Below, in pieces: positions 7,263-17,207 of a stretch of 64,000 nucleotides of DNA (positions are counted from its first letter, which is position 1; the number at the start of each line of letters is the position of its first letter). The notes beneath the pieces were generated by a model. It saw only the letters and a list, made by a program, of their open reading frames with translations, had not been told where the DNA came from and made no database searches. This DNA is from Alkaliflexus imshenetskii DSM 15055 (GTDB lineage Bacteria; Bacteroidota; Bacteroidia; Bacteroidales; Marinilabiliaceae): contig NZ_KI912105.1 of the NCBI RefSeq assembly GCF_000517065.1, positions 1,045,334 to 1,109,333 on the forward strand, in the 5' to 3' direction. A program made the translations under genes and the position numbers.

Positions 7263-9404
7263 ATGATTAAGCCAATTGAAAAAGTGATTGATCTTGGCGA
7301 TGGAAGATCAATCGTACTCGAAACCGGCAAACTGGCCAAACAGGCCGACGGTTCAGTAATGTTAAGAATGGGTAATACTTACCTGCTGGCCACTGTAGTT
7401 TCTGCGCAGGACGCCAAACCCGGTACCGACTTTATGCCCTTGTCGGTTGAATACAAAGAAAAATTTTCCGCTATCGGTCGTTTCCCCGGCGGCTTTCAAA
7501 AAAGAGAAGCGCGTGCCTCTGATTACGAAATCCTGATTTCACGTCTTGTTGACAGAGCTCTGCGTCCACTTTTCCCCGAGGATTACCATGCCGATACTTT
7601 TGTTACCATAACACTCCTCTCTGCTGATAAAGAAAGTACTCCCGATGCATTGGCCGGTTTGGCTGCATCTGCTGCGCTTGCTGTTTCTGATATACCGTTT
7701 AACGGCCCCATCTCTGAAGTTCGTGTAGCCCGTATCAACGGCAAACTGATGGTTAACCCCACCGTTTCACAAATTGCCGATGCCGACATGGACATCATTG
7801 TTGCTGCATCATACGACAATATATTGATGGTAGAGGGCGAAATGAAAGAAGTATCCGAAGCGGAACTTCTGGAAGCCATGAAGCTGGCCCATGAAGCCAT
7901 TAAAGTTCAGTGTAAAGCACAGATGGAACTGGCTGAAATGGTAGGCAAATTAAAAAAACGCGAATATTGTCATGAAACCAATGACGAAGAACTTCGCGAA
8001 AAAGTATGGAAAGAAACCTACGAAAAAGCATACACCGTAGCTAAAAAAGCCAACCCAAACAAACACGAGCGTATCAACGACTTTGCGCAGGTTCTCAAAG
8101 ACTTTGTAGCAGCCAACTATTCCGACGTTGACGAAAGTGAAATCCCAATGGAACTCATCAAACGCTACTATCACGATGTGGAGAAAGAAGCCGTGCGCAG
8201 ATTGATGCTTGATGATGCAATTCGTCTGGATGGTCGTAAAATGGACGAAATCCGCCCCATCTGGAGCGAGATTGACTACCTGCCAGGCCCACACGGTTCG
8301 GCAGTATTTACCCGTGGCGAAACCCAGAGCATCACCACAGTAACCCTCGGCACAAAAATGGACGAGAAACTGGTGGACGACGTGCTTAACAGAACCACCG
8401 ACCGCTTTTTATTGCACTACAACTTCCCCCCGTTCTCTACCAACGAAGCAAAACCTTACAGAGGCGTAGGTCGCAGGGAAGTGGGTCACGGAAACCTTGC
8501 ATTGCGTGCGCTTAAGCCAATGATGCCTGAGGAAAATCCCTATGTAATCCGTATCGTTTCTGATATTCTTGAGTCAAACGGCTCATCATCAATGGCCACT
8601 GTATGCGCCGGAACTTTGGCTCTTATGGATGCAGGGGTGAAAATCAAACGTCCTGTTTCAGGTATCGCCATGGGACTTATCACCGACACAAAATCGGATA
8701 AATTTGTGGTGCTTTCAGACATACTTGGCGACGAGGATCACCTTGGCGACATGGACTTCAAAGTAACCGGTACCGAAAAAGGTATCACCGCCACACAGAT
8801 GGACATTAAAGTTGATGGACTTTCTTATGAAATTCTGGAAAAAGCACTCAACCAGGCAAAAGCCGGTCGTTTGCATATCCTCGGAAAAATCACCGAAACC
8901 ATTAGCGAACCTCGTGAGGATTACAAACCACATGCACCGCGCATCGTAACCGTTCGTATCCCCAAAGAGATGATTGGCGCCATCATTGGCCCTGGCGGAA
9001 AAATCATTCAGGAAATTCAGGCTACTACCGGCACCATCATCACCGTGACCGAAGAAGGGCCTTTTGGAAATGTTGACATTGCTGCTGATAACAAAGAAGC
9101 CATCGACAAAGCCCTTGCAAGGGTAAACGCCATTGTTGCAGTTCCCGAACTGGGCAAAGTTTACAAAGGCAAAGTAAAATCGATCATGCCATTTGGCGCA
9201 TTTATCGAGATTTTGCCCGGTAAAGATGGTCTGCTTCATATTTCTGAAATCGACTGGAAGCGTGTTGAAAAAACCGAAGACGTGCTGAAAGAGGGTCAGG
9301 AAGTTGAGGTGAAACTTATAGAAGTGGATGCCAAATCTGGCAAACTAAAACTTTCAAGAAAAGTGTTGCTTCCACGTCCCGGGAACGACCAGACTGAAAA
9401 ATAG
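7263..9404 (+). CDS. pnp: Polynucleotide phosphorylase (polyribonucleotide nucleotidyltransferase)
   Basis: A 713-residue phosphorolytic 3'-5' exoribonuclease that degrades mRNA and can add 3' tails. Domains in order: first RNase PH domain (about 1-145, with [15 protein letters not shown]), a helical linker, second RNase PH domain (about 315-550, with [11 protein letters not shown]), KH domain (about 555-615, GxxG loop G576-P-G-G579) and S1 domain (about 625-700, ending KLKLSRK). Length is normal for the family. ATG 7263 was chosen over an upstream TTG at 7212 because the putative promoter lies inside that extension and homologues start MIKPIEK-like. It works as a trimer in the cytoplasm. It has its own terminator. 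Confidence 0.98.
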   Translation: MIKPIEKVIDLGDGRSIVLETGKLAKQADGSVMLRMGNTYLLATVVSAQDAKPGTDFMPLSVEYKEKFSAIGRFPGGFQKREARASDYEILISRLVDRALRPLFPEDYHADTFVTITLLSADKESTPDALAGLAASAALAVSDIPFNGPISEVRVARINGKLMVNPTVSQIADADMDIIVAASYDNILMVEGEMKEVSEAELLEAMKLAHEAIKVQCKAQMELAEMVGKLKKREYCHETNDEELREKVWKETYEKAYTVAKKANPNKHERINDFAQVLKDFVAANYSDVDESEIPMELIKRYYHDVEKEAVRRLMLDDAIRLDGRKMDEIRPIWSEIDYLPGPHGSAVFTRGETQSITTVTLGTKMDEKLVDDVLNRTTDRFLLHYNFPPFSTNEAKPYRGVGRREVGHGNLALRALKPMMPEENPYVIRIVSDILESNGSSSMATVCAGTLALMDAGVKIKRPVSGIAMGLITDTKSDKFVVLSDILGDEDHLGDMDFKVTGTEKGITATQMDIKVDGLSYEILEKALNQAKAGRLHILGKITETISEPREDYKPHAPRIVTVRIPKEMIGAIIGPGGKIIQEIQATTGTIITVTEEGPFGNVDIAADNKEAIDKALARVNAIVAVPELGKVYKGKVKSIMPFGAFIEILPGKDGLLHISEIDWKRVEKTEDVLKEGQEVEVKLIEVDAKSGKLKLSRKVLLPRPGNDQTEK

Positions 9405-9428
9405 AAGTACATTAAACACCCCCATAAA

Positions 9429-9464
9429 AACGCCTGCTGATTTTTTCAACAGGCGTTTTTTTTA
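9429..9464 (+). terminator. Rho-independent terminator of pnp
   Basis: AACGCCTG (9429-9436) pairs with CAGGCGTT (9450-9457), followed by a run of T. The remaining bases to 9658 hold nothing I recognise. Confidence 0.92.
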
Positions 9465-9658
9465 CGACAAAACCTCTAATGGCCATATTCAACAGCATTT
9501 GCATACACCTATTATCTGCACTTTCTGGTTTTTCTTAAATAATTAAACTATTTTCGGGACGAATAAACTTTCTGAACCAAAACTCCCCAGTTTCTATCCA
9601 AAAAGGATTGAAAAAAGTGGGGAAAAACACAACACATTTACATTAGTCGCATTTTCAA

Positions 9659-10153
9659 GTGAAAGAGGATAAAAAAACATTGGCAGATTGGTACAGTGAT
9701 CTGGAAATCAAATTCCGCGGAACTCCGCGTGAAGCAGCCAGATACTATAACCTGCAAATACTACCCCGGTTGATGTTCACCATTGATAAGCAGAAGGGTG
9801 AGTGCACACACTGTAGTTCGCGGTTTAGCACCTTGCAGCCAATGTTGGACGATGCCGCACAATGGATAAAAAATGACACGCCAGAAGCCGGAATTTTCCA
9901 AAAGGAACTTTCTCAAACCATGAAACACCTCTCATCGGCTCACGGCATTGTGCCCAAAGGACTTAACCTTTCAAAAATGATTGTGGCAGGCCTTATTTTC
10001 GGCATAGGAATTGCTTATGTTTTGCATCTGACACTGGCATCAACAGAGTTGCCCGGAACGTTGATGTCGGGGGCAGCTATCGGCATGATGGTTGGTTGGG
10101 TGTTGGGTAAGCTGAAAGAAAACAATCTTCGAAAAACCGGCAAGCTGTTTTAA
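9659..10153 (+). CDS. Hypothetical inner-membrane protein with two C-terminal helices
   Basis: A 164-residue protein, function not recognised. Residues 1-100 are soluble and charged, with one CTHC pair (about 43-46) that could bind metal or form a disulfide. Residues about 106-125 (MIVAGLIFGIGIAYVLHLTL) and about 134-152 (LMSGAAIGMMVGWVLGKL) are glycine-rich membrane segments forming a hairpin, followed by a basic tail. The start is GTG at 9659; no better start is available without losing conserved-looking sequence. The prolyl oligopeptidase gene starts 47 bases after its stop and may be cotranscribed. Confidence 0.6.
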   Translation: MKEDKKTLADWYSDLEIKFRGTPREAARYYNLQILPRLMFTIDKQKGECTHCSSRFSTLQPMLDDAAQWIKNDTPEAGIFQKELSQTMKHLSSAHGIVPKGLNLSKMIVAGLIFGIGIAYVLHLTLASTELPGTLMSGAAIGMMVGWVLGKLKENNLRKTGKLF

Positions 10154-10200
10154 ACAAAACAATCAGCCAATAAACAATAAATAATATATCATCTATAAAA

Positions 10201-12342
10201 ATGAAGATTCTTTACACGCCTTTTTTTCTGATTTTAATGTTGGTAGTATTTACCTCAGCCTGCAAACAAAAGGTAAACCCAACATTCTCTTATCCAATTA
10301 CCACCAAAGTAGATACGGTTGACTTTTATTTTGGCCATGCCGTTGCCGATCCATACCGCTGGCTTGAGGATGACATGGCTGCCGAAACCAAAGCTTGGGT
10401 AAATGCGCAGAACAACGTGACTAACAGCTTTCTGAACAGTATCCCCTTTCGCGATGACATAAAAAAACGCCTCGCCGATGTGTGGTCTTACACACGTCAG
10501 AATGCGCCTAAACTAAAAGGTGATTACATCTTCTACAGCCGCCATGATGGAGTTAACAACCATGCGGTGTTTTATGCGAAAAACATAAAGGACGGCATCG
10601 AACGTGTACTCATTAATCCCAACCTCTTTTCAGAAGATGGCACAACTTCACTGGCTGCTACCTCCATCTCAAACGATGGCAAATATGTAGCCTATGCCAT
10701 AAGCAAAGGCGGCTCAGACTGGCGCGAAGTATTTATAAGAGAGGTGGCCACCGGCATCGACTTAAATGACCACCTTAAATGGATAAAATTTTCGGGACTT
10801 TCATGGGACGAAGAGGGTTTTTACTACAACCGCTACGATGAACCCATGACAGGCAGCGAACTGTCGGCCAGTAACGAAAACCAAAAAGTGTTCTATCACA
10901 AGTTGGGACAATCTCAAAGCGAAAACAGATTGGTTTTCGAAGACCCTAAATTCCCACAGCGTAACTTTTCGGCTCAAACCGATGAAACAAACCGCTACCT
11001 TCTGCTGTCAACCCGTCAATCCACGCAGGGAAATACGCTTGCCATAAAAGACCTCAAATCTTCAGGTAAATGGATTGAAGCTGACAATGATTTCACTACC
11101 AGCAACAGCTACGTTGCCACCGTCAACAACCAGATTTGGGTGCTTACCAATAATGAAGCGCCCCGCTACAGGCTCATGGCAATCAATCCGCGAAATGCGG
11201 CAGTTGAAAACTGGACAGAAATCATTCCTGAAACCGGGGATGTGCTGAGCGCAGTGAACACTACAGCCAATTTTATCATTGCCCATTATATTGTTGATGT
11301 AGAATCGAAGCTAAAAGTGTTTGACAAAAAAGGCACACACCTGTTTGATGTTGAACTAACAGACTCAGGAACCGTGTCAGGATTGGAAACTTTCACCGAT
11401 GACGACAAGATATACTTTAACTTTGCCTCCTACACTCTGCCCGACAAAGTGTATGCATACGAACTAAAAAGTCGTGCCTTGTCGGTTGAATTTGAACCGG
11501 ATGTTGAATTTGATTCTGATTCATTTGAAACCAAAAGAGTTTTTGTGGAAGCGCAGGATGGAGCCCAGGTTCCTTTGTTTATTGTACACAAAAAAGGGAT
11601 GGTGCTTGATGGCAACAATCCGGCTTTGCTATACGGTTATGGCGGCTTCAATGTGGTGCAGATGCCGAGGTTCGATGCAAGACTCATTCCATGGCTCGAG
11701 AATGGCGGCATCTATATAAGTGCCCATATACGTGGTGGTGGAGAGTACGGAGAATCGTGGTATCGCGCCGGCATACGCAAAAACAAACAGCGTGTGTTCG
11801 ATGACTTTATACTTGCCGCAGAATATCTCATCAAATCAGGATATACAAACAGCACCAAACTGGCCATAATGGGTGGCAGCAATGGCGGTCTGCTTGTAGG
11901 AGCAGTGGCCAACCAGCGCCCGGAATTATTCCGCGTGGCACTTCCTGCTGTAGGCGTGATGGATATGTTACGCTATCAGTATTTCACCATTGGTTGGGCT
12001 TGGGCCGGCGACTATGGCCGCAGCGACGACAGCGAAGAGATGTTCAAATATCTTTATGCCTATTCGCCGCTGCATAACATTCCGCAAGGCAACATCTATC
12101 CTGCAACTATGGTAACAACTGCCGACCATGACGACCGTGTAGTGCCGGCACACTCGTTTAAGTACATTGCCGCGCTGCAGGAAAGCTACAGTGGGACCAA
12201 TCCGGTAGTGATACGCATCGAAACCAAAGCCGGCCATGGAGCAGGGAAACCAATATCGATGCAAATTGATGAAGTGGCTGACAGATGGGCCTTTACGCTT
12301 TACAACATGGGTTTACAGTATAATTTGCCAACAGCAAAATAA
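10201..12342 (+). CDS. Prolyl oligopeptidase family serine peptidase (S9A), lipoprotein
   Basis: A 713-residue peptidase expected to cut short peptides after proline. A lipoprotein signal ends at Cys21 (FTSAC), so it is exported and lipid-anchored. The N-terminal segment DPYRWLEDD (about 50) and the beta-propeller (about 75-420) are typical of S9A. The alpha/beta-hydrolase domain (about 430-700) has RGGGEYGESWY and nucleophile Ser560 in GGSNGG, the acid in DHDDRVVP (Asp644 or Asp645) and His679 in KAGHGAG. Length fits the family (about 700). It stands alone with respect to metabolism and probably takes part in periplasmic peptide turnover. An oligopeptidase B activity is less likely given the motif set. 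Confidence 0.93.
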   Translation: MKILYTPFFLILMLVVFTSACKQKVNPTFSYPITTKVDTVDFYFGHAVADPYRWLEDDMAAETKAWVNAQNNVTNSFLNSIPFRDDIKKRLADVWSYTRQNAPKLKGDYIFYSRHDGVNNHAVFYAKNIKDGIERVLINPNLFSEDGTTSLAATSISNDGKYVAYAISKGGSDWREVFIREVATGIDLNDHLKWIKFSGLSWDEEGFYYNRYDEPMTGSELSASNENQKVFYHKLGQSQSENRLVFEDPKFPQRNFSAQTDETNRYLLLSTRQSTQGNTLAIKDLKSSGKWIEADNDFTTSNSYVATVNNQIWVLTNNEAPRYRLMAINPRNAAVENWTEIIPETGDVLSAVNTTANFIIAHYIVDVESKLKVFDKKGTHLFDVELTDSGTVSGLETFTDDDKIYFNFASYTLPDKVYAYELKSRALSVEFEPDVEFDSDSFETKRVFVEAQDGAQVPLFIVHKKGMVLDGNNPALLYGYGGFNVVQMPRFDARLIPWLENGGIYISAHIRGGGEYGESWYRAGIRKNKQRVFDDFILAAEYLIKSGYTNSTKLAIMGGSNGGLLVGAVANQRPELFRVALPAVGVMDMLRYQYFTIGWAWAGDYGRSDDSEEMFKYLYAYSPLHNIPQGNIYPATMVTTADHDDRVVPAHSFKYIAALQESYSGTNPVVIRIETKAGHGAGKPISMQIDEVADRWAFTLYNMGLQYNLPTAK

Positions 12343-12586
12343 AGAGCTTATAATCATCACATTACCCAAAACAACGTCATATTGGTGAAATATATTATTG
12401 GATTTTGCACAGATTATGTATTTCATATTCGAAAAAACACGATTTTTGCTGTCGGTAATAGGATTTTAATTAAATAGGCCGCCCTTTCAAACAAAATATC
12501 CGATAAGGAAAATTTGAAACGAAAGCCCCGAATCCCTATATTTGCAAATATTATGCTTTGGCTCTTTTATTTTTTGAAAACATTAT

Positions 12587-12594
12587 TATATTTG
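12587..12594 (+). promoter_or_regulatory. Putative -7 promoter element
   Basis: TATATTTG matches TAnnTTTG, 48 bases before the ATG of the TPR lipoprotein gene. The rest of the 299-base gap (12343-12641) holds no gene that I can support. Confidence 0.55.
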
Positions 12595-12641
12595 TGAGAG
12601 AGTTCAGAATTAGTTCAAGAACAAATAATTAAGCTAACATT

Positions 12642-14366
12642 ATGAAAAGAACAAGAATTAAACTTTTTGCTTATCTGGCGCTTGCCGCCGTTATGGCTGG
12701 TTGCTCCAGTCTTGACAAGATGAGAAAGAATGCTTCTGATGTAAGATATACCGTTACACCAGAGGTACTTGAAGCTCATGGAGGTAAAGTAGATGCCGCC
12801 ATCAGAGTACAAATTCCGGCTGGCTATTTTGACCGTAAAGCTACGTTGGTTGCTACCCCTGTTTTGGTTTATGAAGGAGGCGAAACCGCTTTCCCAAGCT
12901 ACAGTGTACAAGGCGACCGTGCTCCCGGCAATGCCCAGGTTATTTCAAGAGCCAATGGCGGCCAGGTAAACTACACCCAAAGTGTACCTTACAACGAAAA
13001 CATGAGAGTTGCTGACCTTGTAGTGCGTATCAAAGCAACCAAAGGTAACAGCGAAATGGAGTTTGAACCTTTGAAAATTGCTGAAGGTGTAATTTCTACT
13101 TCTGCAATGGTTGAAGCAAAAGGTATTAAAGGCACCGTTGGTGCTGACAAATTCCAGAGAATCATCCCAATTTCAAAAACTGCTGAAATCCTTTTCCTTA
13201 TCCAGCAAGCCAACATCCGTGGCACTGAGTTGACCAAGGAAGAAGTTCGCAAGCTGAACGACTTTGTGAAAGAAGTTAAAGCTGCTGAAAACAAAGAATT
13301 CAAAGGTGTTGCCATTTCTGCTTATGCTTCTCCCGACGGTCCTATCGACCTGAACACCCGTCTTGCTTCACAGCGTGAAAATGCTGCAAAAGGATTCATG
13401 GCTGGCGAGTTGAGAAAAGCCCGTGTTGCTGAAGCTACCAATGCTGATTTCTTCGACCTGAGAAATACTCCAGAAGACTGGGAAGGTTTCAAAGCACTTA
13501 TGGAAAAAAGCAACATTCAGGACAAAGATTTGATTCTTCGTGTTCTTGCTATGCATACCGATCCAGAAGTACGTGAGCGTGAAATCAAAAACATGTCTAA
13601 CACTTTCAAAGTAATTGCTGACGAAATTCTTCCACAATTGCGTCGTTCTAAACTGAGCGTAAACGTTGAAGAAATTGGCAAATCTGACGAAGAGATTTCT
13701 GCTCTTGCAGCTAGCAATCCTTCTGCTTTGAACGCTGAAGAACTGCTTTATAGCGCTACTTTGGTTGAAGATCTTGATGCACAACTTGACATTTACAAGA
13801 AAGCTGCTGCTCAATTTTCAAACGACTGGAGAACGCACAACAACGTAGGTTATGTACTTTACGCTAAAGGTGACCTGGCAGGTGCAAAAGTAGCTTTCGA
13901 GAAAGCCAACTCTGTAAAAGCCAACCAACCTGAAGTAATGAATAACCTTGGTGCTATTGCACTTCGCGAAGGTAACATTGAGAAAGCCGAAGAGTACTTT
14001 GGTTCTGCTGCAGGTGCTGGTAGCGCTCTTGACAACAACCTTGGTGTTGTAGCCATCAAAAAAGGTATGTATGACCAAGCTGTTCGTTACTTTGGCAACA
14101 GCGTAAGCAACAACGCTGCTTTGGCTAAAATTCTTGCCAAAAACTACGATGCTGCCCTTTCTACCTTGAATGCAAATACTCAGGAAGATGGTTTGAAATA
14201 CTACCTGAAAGCTGTAGTTGGCGTTCGTACCAACGATAGCGACATGATGTTTGCCAACCTTCGCAGAGCCGTTCAGCTTGACAGCAAATTCAAAAAATAT
14301 GCTGCTACTGATATGGAGTTTGCTAAATTCTTTGGCGACGCTACTTTCAGATCAATTGTACAGTAA
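12642..14366 (+). CDS. TPR-repeat outer-membrane lipoprotein with OmpA-like middle segment
   Basis: A 574-residue lipoprotein (Cys21 in VMAGCSS). Residues about 30-165 are beta-rich and unassigned. Residues about 170-265 resemble an OmpA-type peptidoglycan-binding fold (FQRIIPISKTAEILF, then AISAYASPDGP and LASQRENAAKGFM). Residues about 360-480 hold tetratricopeptide repeats (WRTHNNVGYVLYAKGDLAGA, VMNNLGAIALREGNIEKAEE, LDNNLGVVAIKKGMYDQA). The combination suggests an envelope scaffold that ties the outer membrane to the cell wall and binds partner proteins. Codon choice is strongly biased (GCT, AAA, GAA, CTT) compared with neighbours, and it has a promoter element and a strong terminator, so it is probably very abundant. 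Related proteins are common in Bacteroidales but I know no assigned function. Confidence 0.8.
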   Translation: MKRTRIKLFAYLALAAVMAGCSSLDKMRKNASDVRYTVTPEVLEAHGGKVDAAIRVQIPAGYFDRKATLVATPVLVYEGGETAFPSYSVQGDRAPGNAQVISRANGGQVNYTQSVPYNENMRVADLVVRIKATKGNSEMEFEPLKIAEGVISTSAMVEAKGIKGTVGADKFQRIIPISKTAEILFLIQQANIRGTELTKEEVRKLNDFVKEVKAAENKEFKGVAISAYASPDGPIDLNTRLASQRENAAKGFMAGELRKARVAEATNADFFDLRNTPEDWEGFKALMEKSNIQDKDLILRVLAMHTDPEVREREIKNMSNTFKVIADEILPQLRRSKLSVNVEEIGKSDEEISALAASNPSALNAEELLYSATLVEDLDAQLDIYKKAAAQFSNDWRTHNNVGYVLYAKGDLAGAKVAFEKANSVKANQPEVMNNLGAIALREGNIEKAEEYFGSAAGAGSALDNNLGVVAIKKGMYDQAVRYFGNSVSNNAALAKILAKNYDAALSTLNANTQEDGLKYYLKAVVGVRTNDSDMMFANLRRAVQLDSKFKKYAATDMEFAKFFGDATFRSIVQ

Positions 14367-14386
14367 TCCTTTCGGATAAGATAATT

Positions 14387-14420
14387 AAAGAGCTGCTCCG
14401 CAAAGGGCAGCTCTTTTTAA
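14387..14420 (+). terminator. Rho-independent terminator
   Basis: AAAGAGCTGC (14387-14396) pairs with GCAGCTCTTT (14407-14416), then TT. Confidence 0.9.
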
Positions 14421-14600
14421 TTACAGGCTAATTGCTCCTTACTTAAAAAAATCACTATATTTATATATTGAAAACAGATTAGGCTTTTACAAACCGGGAG
14501 CCAAATAAACAAAAACATAATAAAACCCAACGTACACTACAACTCCGGTTTGCTTCTCACTACTACCGCGTACCCAAAAAATCCGATAATTTGTCAGAAA

Positions 14601-16463
14601 ATGAAATACAGTTTCTGTTTGATATTGGCTTTTATGGTCGTTGTTTTGCAACCTGCTAAAGCACAACAAAGCAATGTAAAATGCTTCCCATCTGAATGGT
14701 GGACGGGGATGCAATACAACAAATTGCTTCTAACTTTTTTCGGGCACGAAATGGCTCTGAATAATGCGTCTGTCGATTATGGCGGAGTATCCATTATCAG
14801 GCAATTCCCCGGGGAGAACAAGTCTTATCTTTTTGTTGAAATTGAAATCTCGCCCAGCGCTTCAGCAGGCACGATTCCAATCAGATTTACCCGTGCCAAC
14901 AGAAATGTCGCCACACACAACTTCAGATTGTTGTCCAGAGCAACTCCACACACTGTATCAAAACTCAACAGCAGCGACATCATCTATCAGATTGTACCAG
15001 ACAGGTTCATCAATTCTGATATGAGCAATGACAACATACAAGGTTTTTATGAAAGGATGGACCGATTGAATCCATCGGGTATTCATGGAGGCGACATACA
15101 AGGCATTACCAACGCCGCCAATTATCTGGAACAACTGGGAGTTACAGCCATTGAACTCACCCCCTTGTACGAATCAAATCAACTGGTACTCTCCTACGAG
15201 CGATTTGCTCCAACCAATCACTTTGCTATGGATCCCCGACTTGGCAGCCTGATTCATCTAAACAATCTGATATCGGTTTATCGGAGCAAAAACATCAAAG
15301 TGATACTGACCATGGTGCTTCATAAAATTGGAAACCAGCATCCATTTGGCTTGAATCCGCCATTTCAGGATTGGATTCCGCCGCGCGCATCTCACTCATC
15401 AGATGGTAGCAATTTTACGGTATTTGCCGACCCTTATGCATCCAAAGAAGACTATAGACGCCATACACTGGCATGGGAAGCTTTTGACACACCTTCGTTG
15501 AATCACGAAAACAAAGAGTTGAGAAGATATCTTATTCAACATGTGATTTGGTGGATTGAAACCACTAAACCTGAAGCCATAAAAATAGAGAAGACACACC
15601 AGAACCATCCACTCCTTTTGCATGAACTTACAAGTGCCATCATACAGGATTATCCTGAACTAAACATCATTAGTGCGCCAGAAACAGCAACTGCCGCTCT
15701 CAATCAATACTGGCTAAAGGGAGATACGCTGCCGTTCTATTTTACCCATGTTACCGACATGCCACTGTACAACTCCTGGGAGGATGTTTTTACCGAATTC
15801 AGGAGAAGTGATGCGATACTCAATAACATTTATCAGACATTTGCCAGCGACCGTGTGTATAAGACCGATGTGGCCGACCAACTTATTTTTTATGGAGACA
15901 GGCACAATTCAACACGCCTTTTCACTTTGGCTGAGAAAGACTTGAATCTCTTCAAAATGTATATGAGCTTTCTTTTAACAGTGCGCGGCGTTCCGGCCTT
16001 TTTGTATGGCACGGAAGTATTGATGGAAGGCTATGCCCCGGAAGGCAATGGTTTTGTGAGAGGTGGATTTCCAGGCGGCTGGCCTGGCGATCAGGTAAAT
16101 GCGATGAACAGAGCCACCTTATCGGCGAATCAACGTGAGGCAGTTGATTATATCCGAAACCTCCTCACCTGGCGAAAAAACAATCCTGAACTGATGCAGG
16201 GTAGAACCATACAGTTTGAACCAACAAACCACGTTTATGCCTTTTTTAGAACCAGTAACAATAAAAAATTAATGGTGCTAATCAATAACCACCCCGATGC
16301 ACCCCGAAGAATTGAACCATCACGGTTTGCCGAAACGTTAGGCCCAATTGGTCAAACGCTTAATGTGGTAACAGGTGAAACCGCATCAGGATTGGGCAAT
16401 CTCATCCTTAACCCAAAAGGTATACTGATTCTGGAGATTCAAAATCGTTTACCAGACAGATAA
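14601..16463 (+). CDS. GH13 alpha-amylase-family protein, catalytic residues lost (probable pseudoenzyme)
   Basis: A 620-residue exported protein (signal MKYSFCLILAFMVVVLQPAKAQ) with a cyclomaltodextrinase-type N-terminal domain (about 25-120), a GH13 barrel (about 125-520) and a C-terminal beta domain. Overall sequence follows Bacteroidota neopullulanase-like GH13 enzymes (SDIIYQIVPDRF, GIHGGDIQGI, VRGVPAFLYGTEVLM, FPGGWPGDQVNAM). The catalytic positions do not: the usual GFRVDT is AIKIEK (nucleophile Asp replaced by Glu330), the acid/base Glu of NIVGE is Ala359 in NIISAPE, NHD is RHN (third Asp is Asn436), and the region I DVVxNH is TMVLHK. The fold is intact and the frame is open, so it may bind alpha-glucans without cutting them, or may be decaying. 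ATG 14601 was chosen because it begins the signal peptide. Confidence 0.85.
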   Translation: MKYSFCLILAFMVVVLQPAKAQQSNVKCFPSEWWTGMQYNKLLLTFFGHEMALNNASVDYGGVSIIRQFPGENKSYLFVEIEISPSASAGTIPIRFTRANRNVATHNFRLLSRATPHTVSKLNSSDIIYQIVPDRFINSDMSNDNIQGFYERMDRLNPSGIHGGDIQGITNAANYLEQLGVTAIELTPLYESNQLVLSYERFAPTNHFAMDPRLGSLIHLNNLISVYRSKNIKVILTMVLHKIGNQHPFGLNPPFQDWIPPRASHSSDGSNFTVFADPYASKEDYRRHTLAWEAFDTPSLNHENKELRRYLIQHVIWWIETTKPEAIKIEKTHQNHPLLLHELTSAIIQDYPELNIISAPETATAALNQYWLKGDTLPFYFTHVTDMPLYNSWEDVFTEFRRSDAILNNIYQTFASDRVYKTDVADQLIFYGDRHNSTRLFTLAEKDLNLFKMYMSFLLTVRGVPAFLYGTEVLMEGYAPEGNGFVRGGFPGGWPGDQVNAMNRATLSANQREAVDYIRNLLTWRKNNPELMQGRTIQFEPTNHVYAFFRTSNNKKLMVLINNHPDAPRRIEPSRFAETLGPIGQTLNVVTGETASGLGNLILNPKGILILEIQNRLPDR

Positions 16464-16479
16464 TGGCAATTTCGACTAA

Positions 16480-17046
16480 TCAATGGCCGGATGCTAAACT
16501 ACCTGACCACAATGCATTGTAGATAGCTCCTTCGCGACTTAATACACTCTCATAGTAAACAACTTTGGTAAGCGAGCAATTCACCTTATTGGAAAATCCG
16601 ATTTGATTAAATGCAGCTTTGAACGATTTCGGATAAATAATATTTCGCACCCGTGCCAGAGTCACATGGGGAACAAATGGCCTTGCCTCCAACACAATTC
16701 CCATTCGACGAAGCTCCTCGGCCAATTTGTTGCGTATTGTCTCCAGTTGCTGAGACGACTCAATCCCAATCCAAAAAACCTTGGCCATACCTTTATCTGT
16801 GAACCTGCCGAATCCGGATATAGTAAGGTCAATGAGCTCAAATACAGGAATTAAATGAGTGAGAACTTGCTTTATTTCAGCTTCATTTTCAGTTGATGTA
16901 TCACCAATAAATGCCAAAGTAATATGCCATTGTTCAGGCTCAACCCATTTCATGGCAGCTCCTCAGTCTAAGGTATGCATATCCTTGACTATCTGAAACC
17001 ACTCATTGTGAGGCTCAAACGGAATAGCAATAAAAGTCCTCTTCAA
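16480..17046 (-). pseudogene. thpR: RNA 2',3'-cyclic phosphodiesterase with in-frame stop (thpR)
   Basis: A 2H phosphoesterase that in homologues opens 2',3'-cyclic phosphate ends of RNA. Both catalytic HxT motifs are present: HITLAFIG and HVTLARV. The open frame from ATG 16953 gives only 157 residues and lacks the N-terminal strand that starts all full members. That strand is encoded in the same frame just upstream, from a TTG at 17046 (KRTFIAIPFEPHNEW), but is separated by one TGA codon at 16963-16965. A CGA to TGA change would explain it (DRGAAMKWV). Without the stop the protein would be 188 residues, normal for the family. ATG 16953 follows GAGGAG, so internal restart is possible, but the product would lack part of the core fold. 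Sequencing error is also possible. Confidence 0.75.
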
Positions 17047-17207
17047 AACAATGTCAATTACTTTGTTAATAACTACACCAACACACGGAACCTTGTCATT
17101 AAACAATCCCGAATAAAACGGTTAGCAGGGCTTATATTCAGGCTCATTTGCGTTTACAGTCCTATTTAGTTAAATTAGCACATAGAAAACCAAAAATCAA
17201 TATAACG

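Noticed and set aside
8715-9239. 174-residue open frame on the minus strand inside pnp
   Set aside because: Lies wholly within a certain gene on the other strand and has no family-like motif; it is a shadow of pnp.
16963-16965. TGA in thpR read as selenocysteine or as a recoded codon
   Set aside because: ThpR proteins have no selenocysteine or cysteine at this place, no SECIS-like hairpin was seen, and the window's other genes end with TGA rarely but use no internal TGA.
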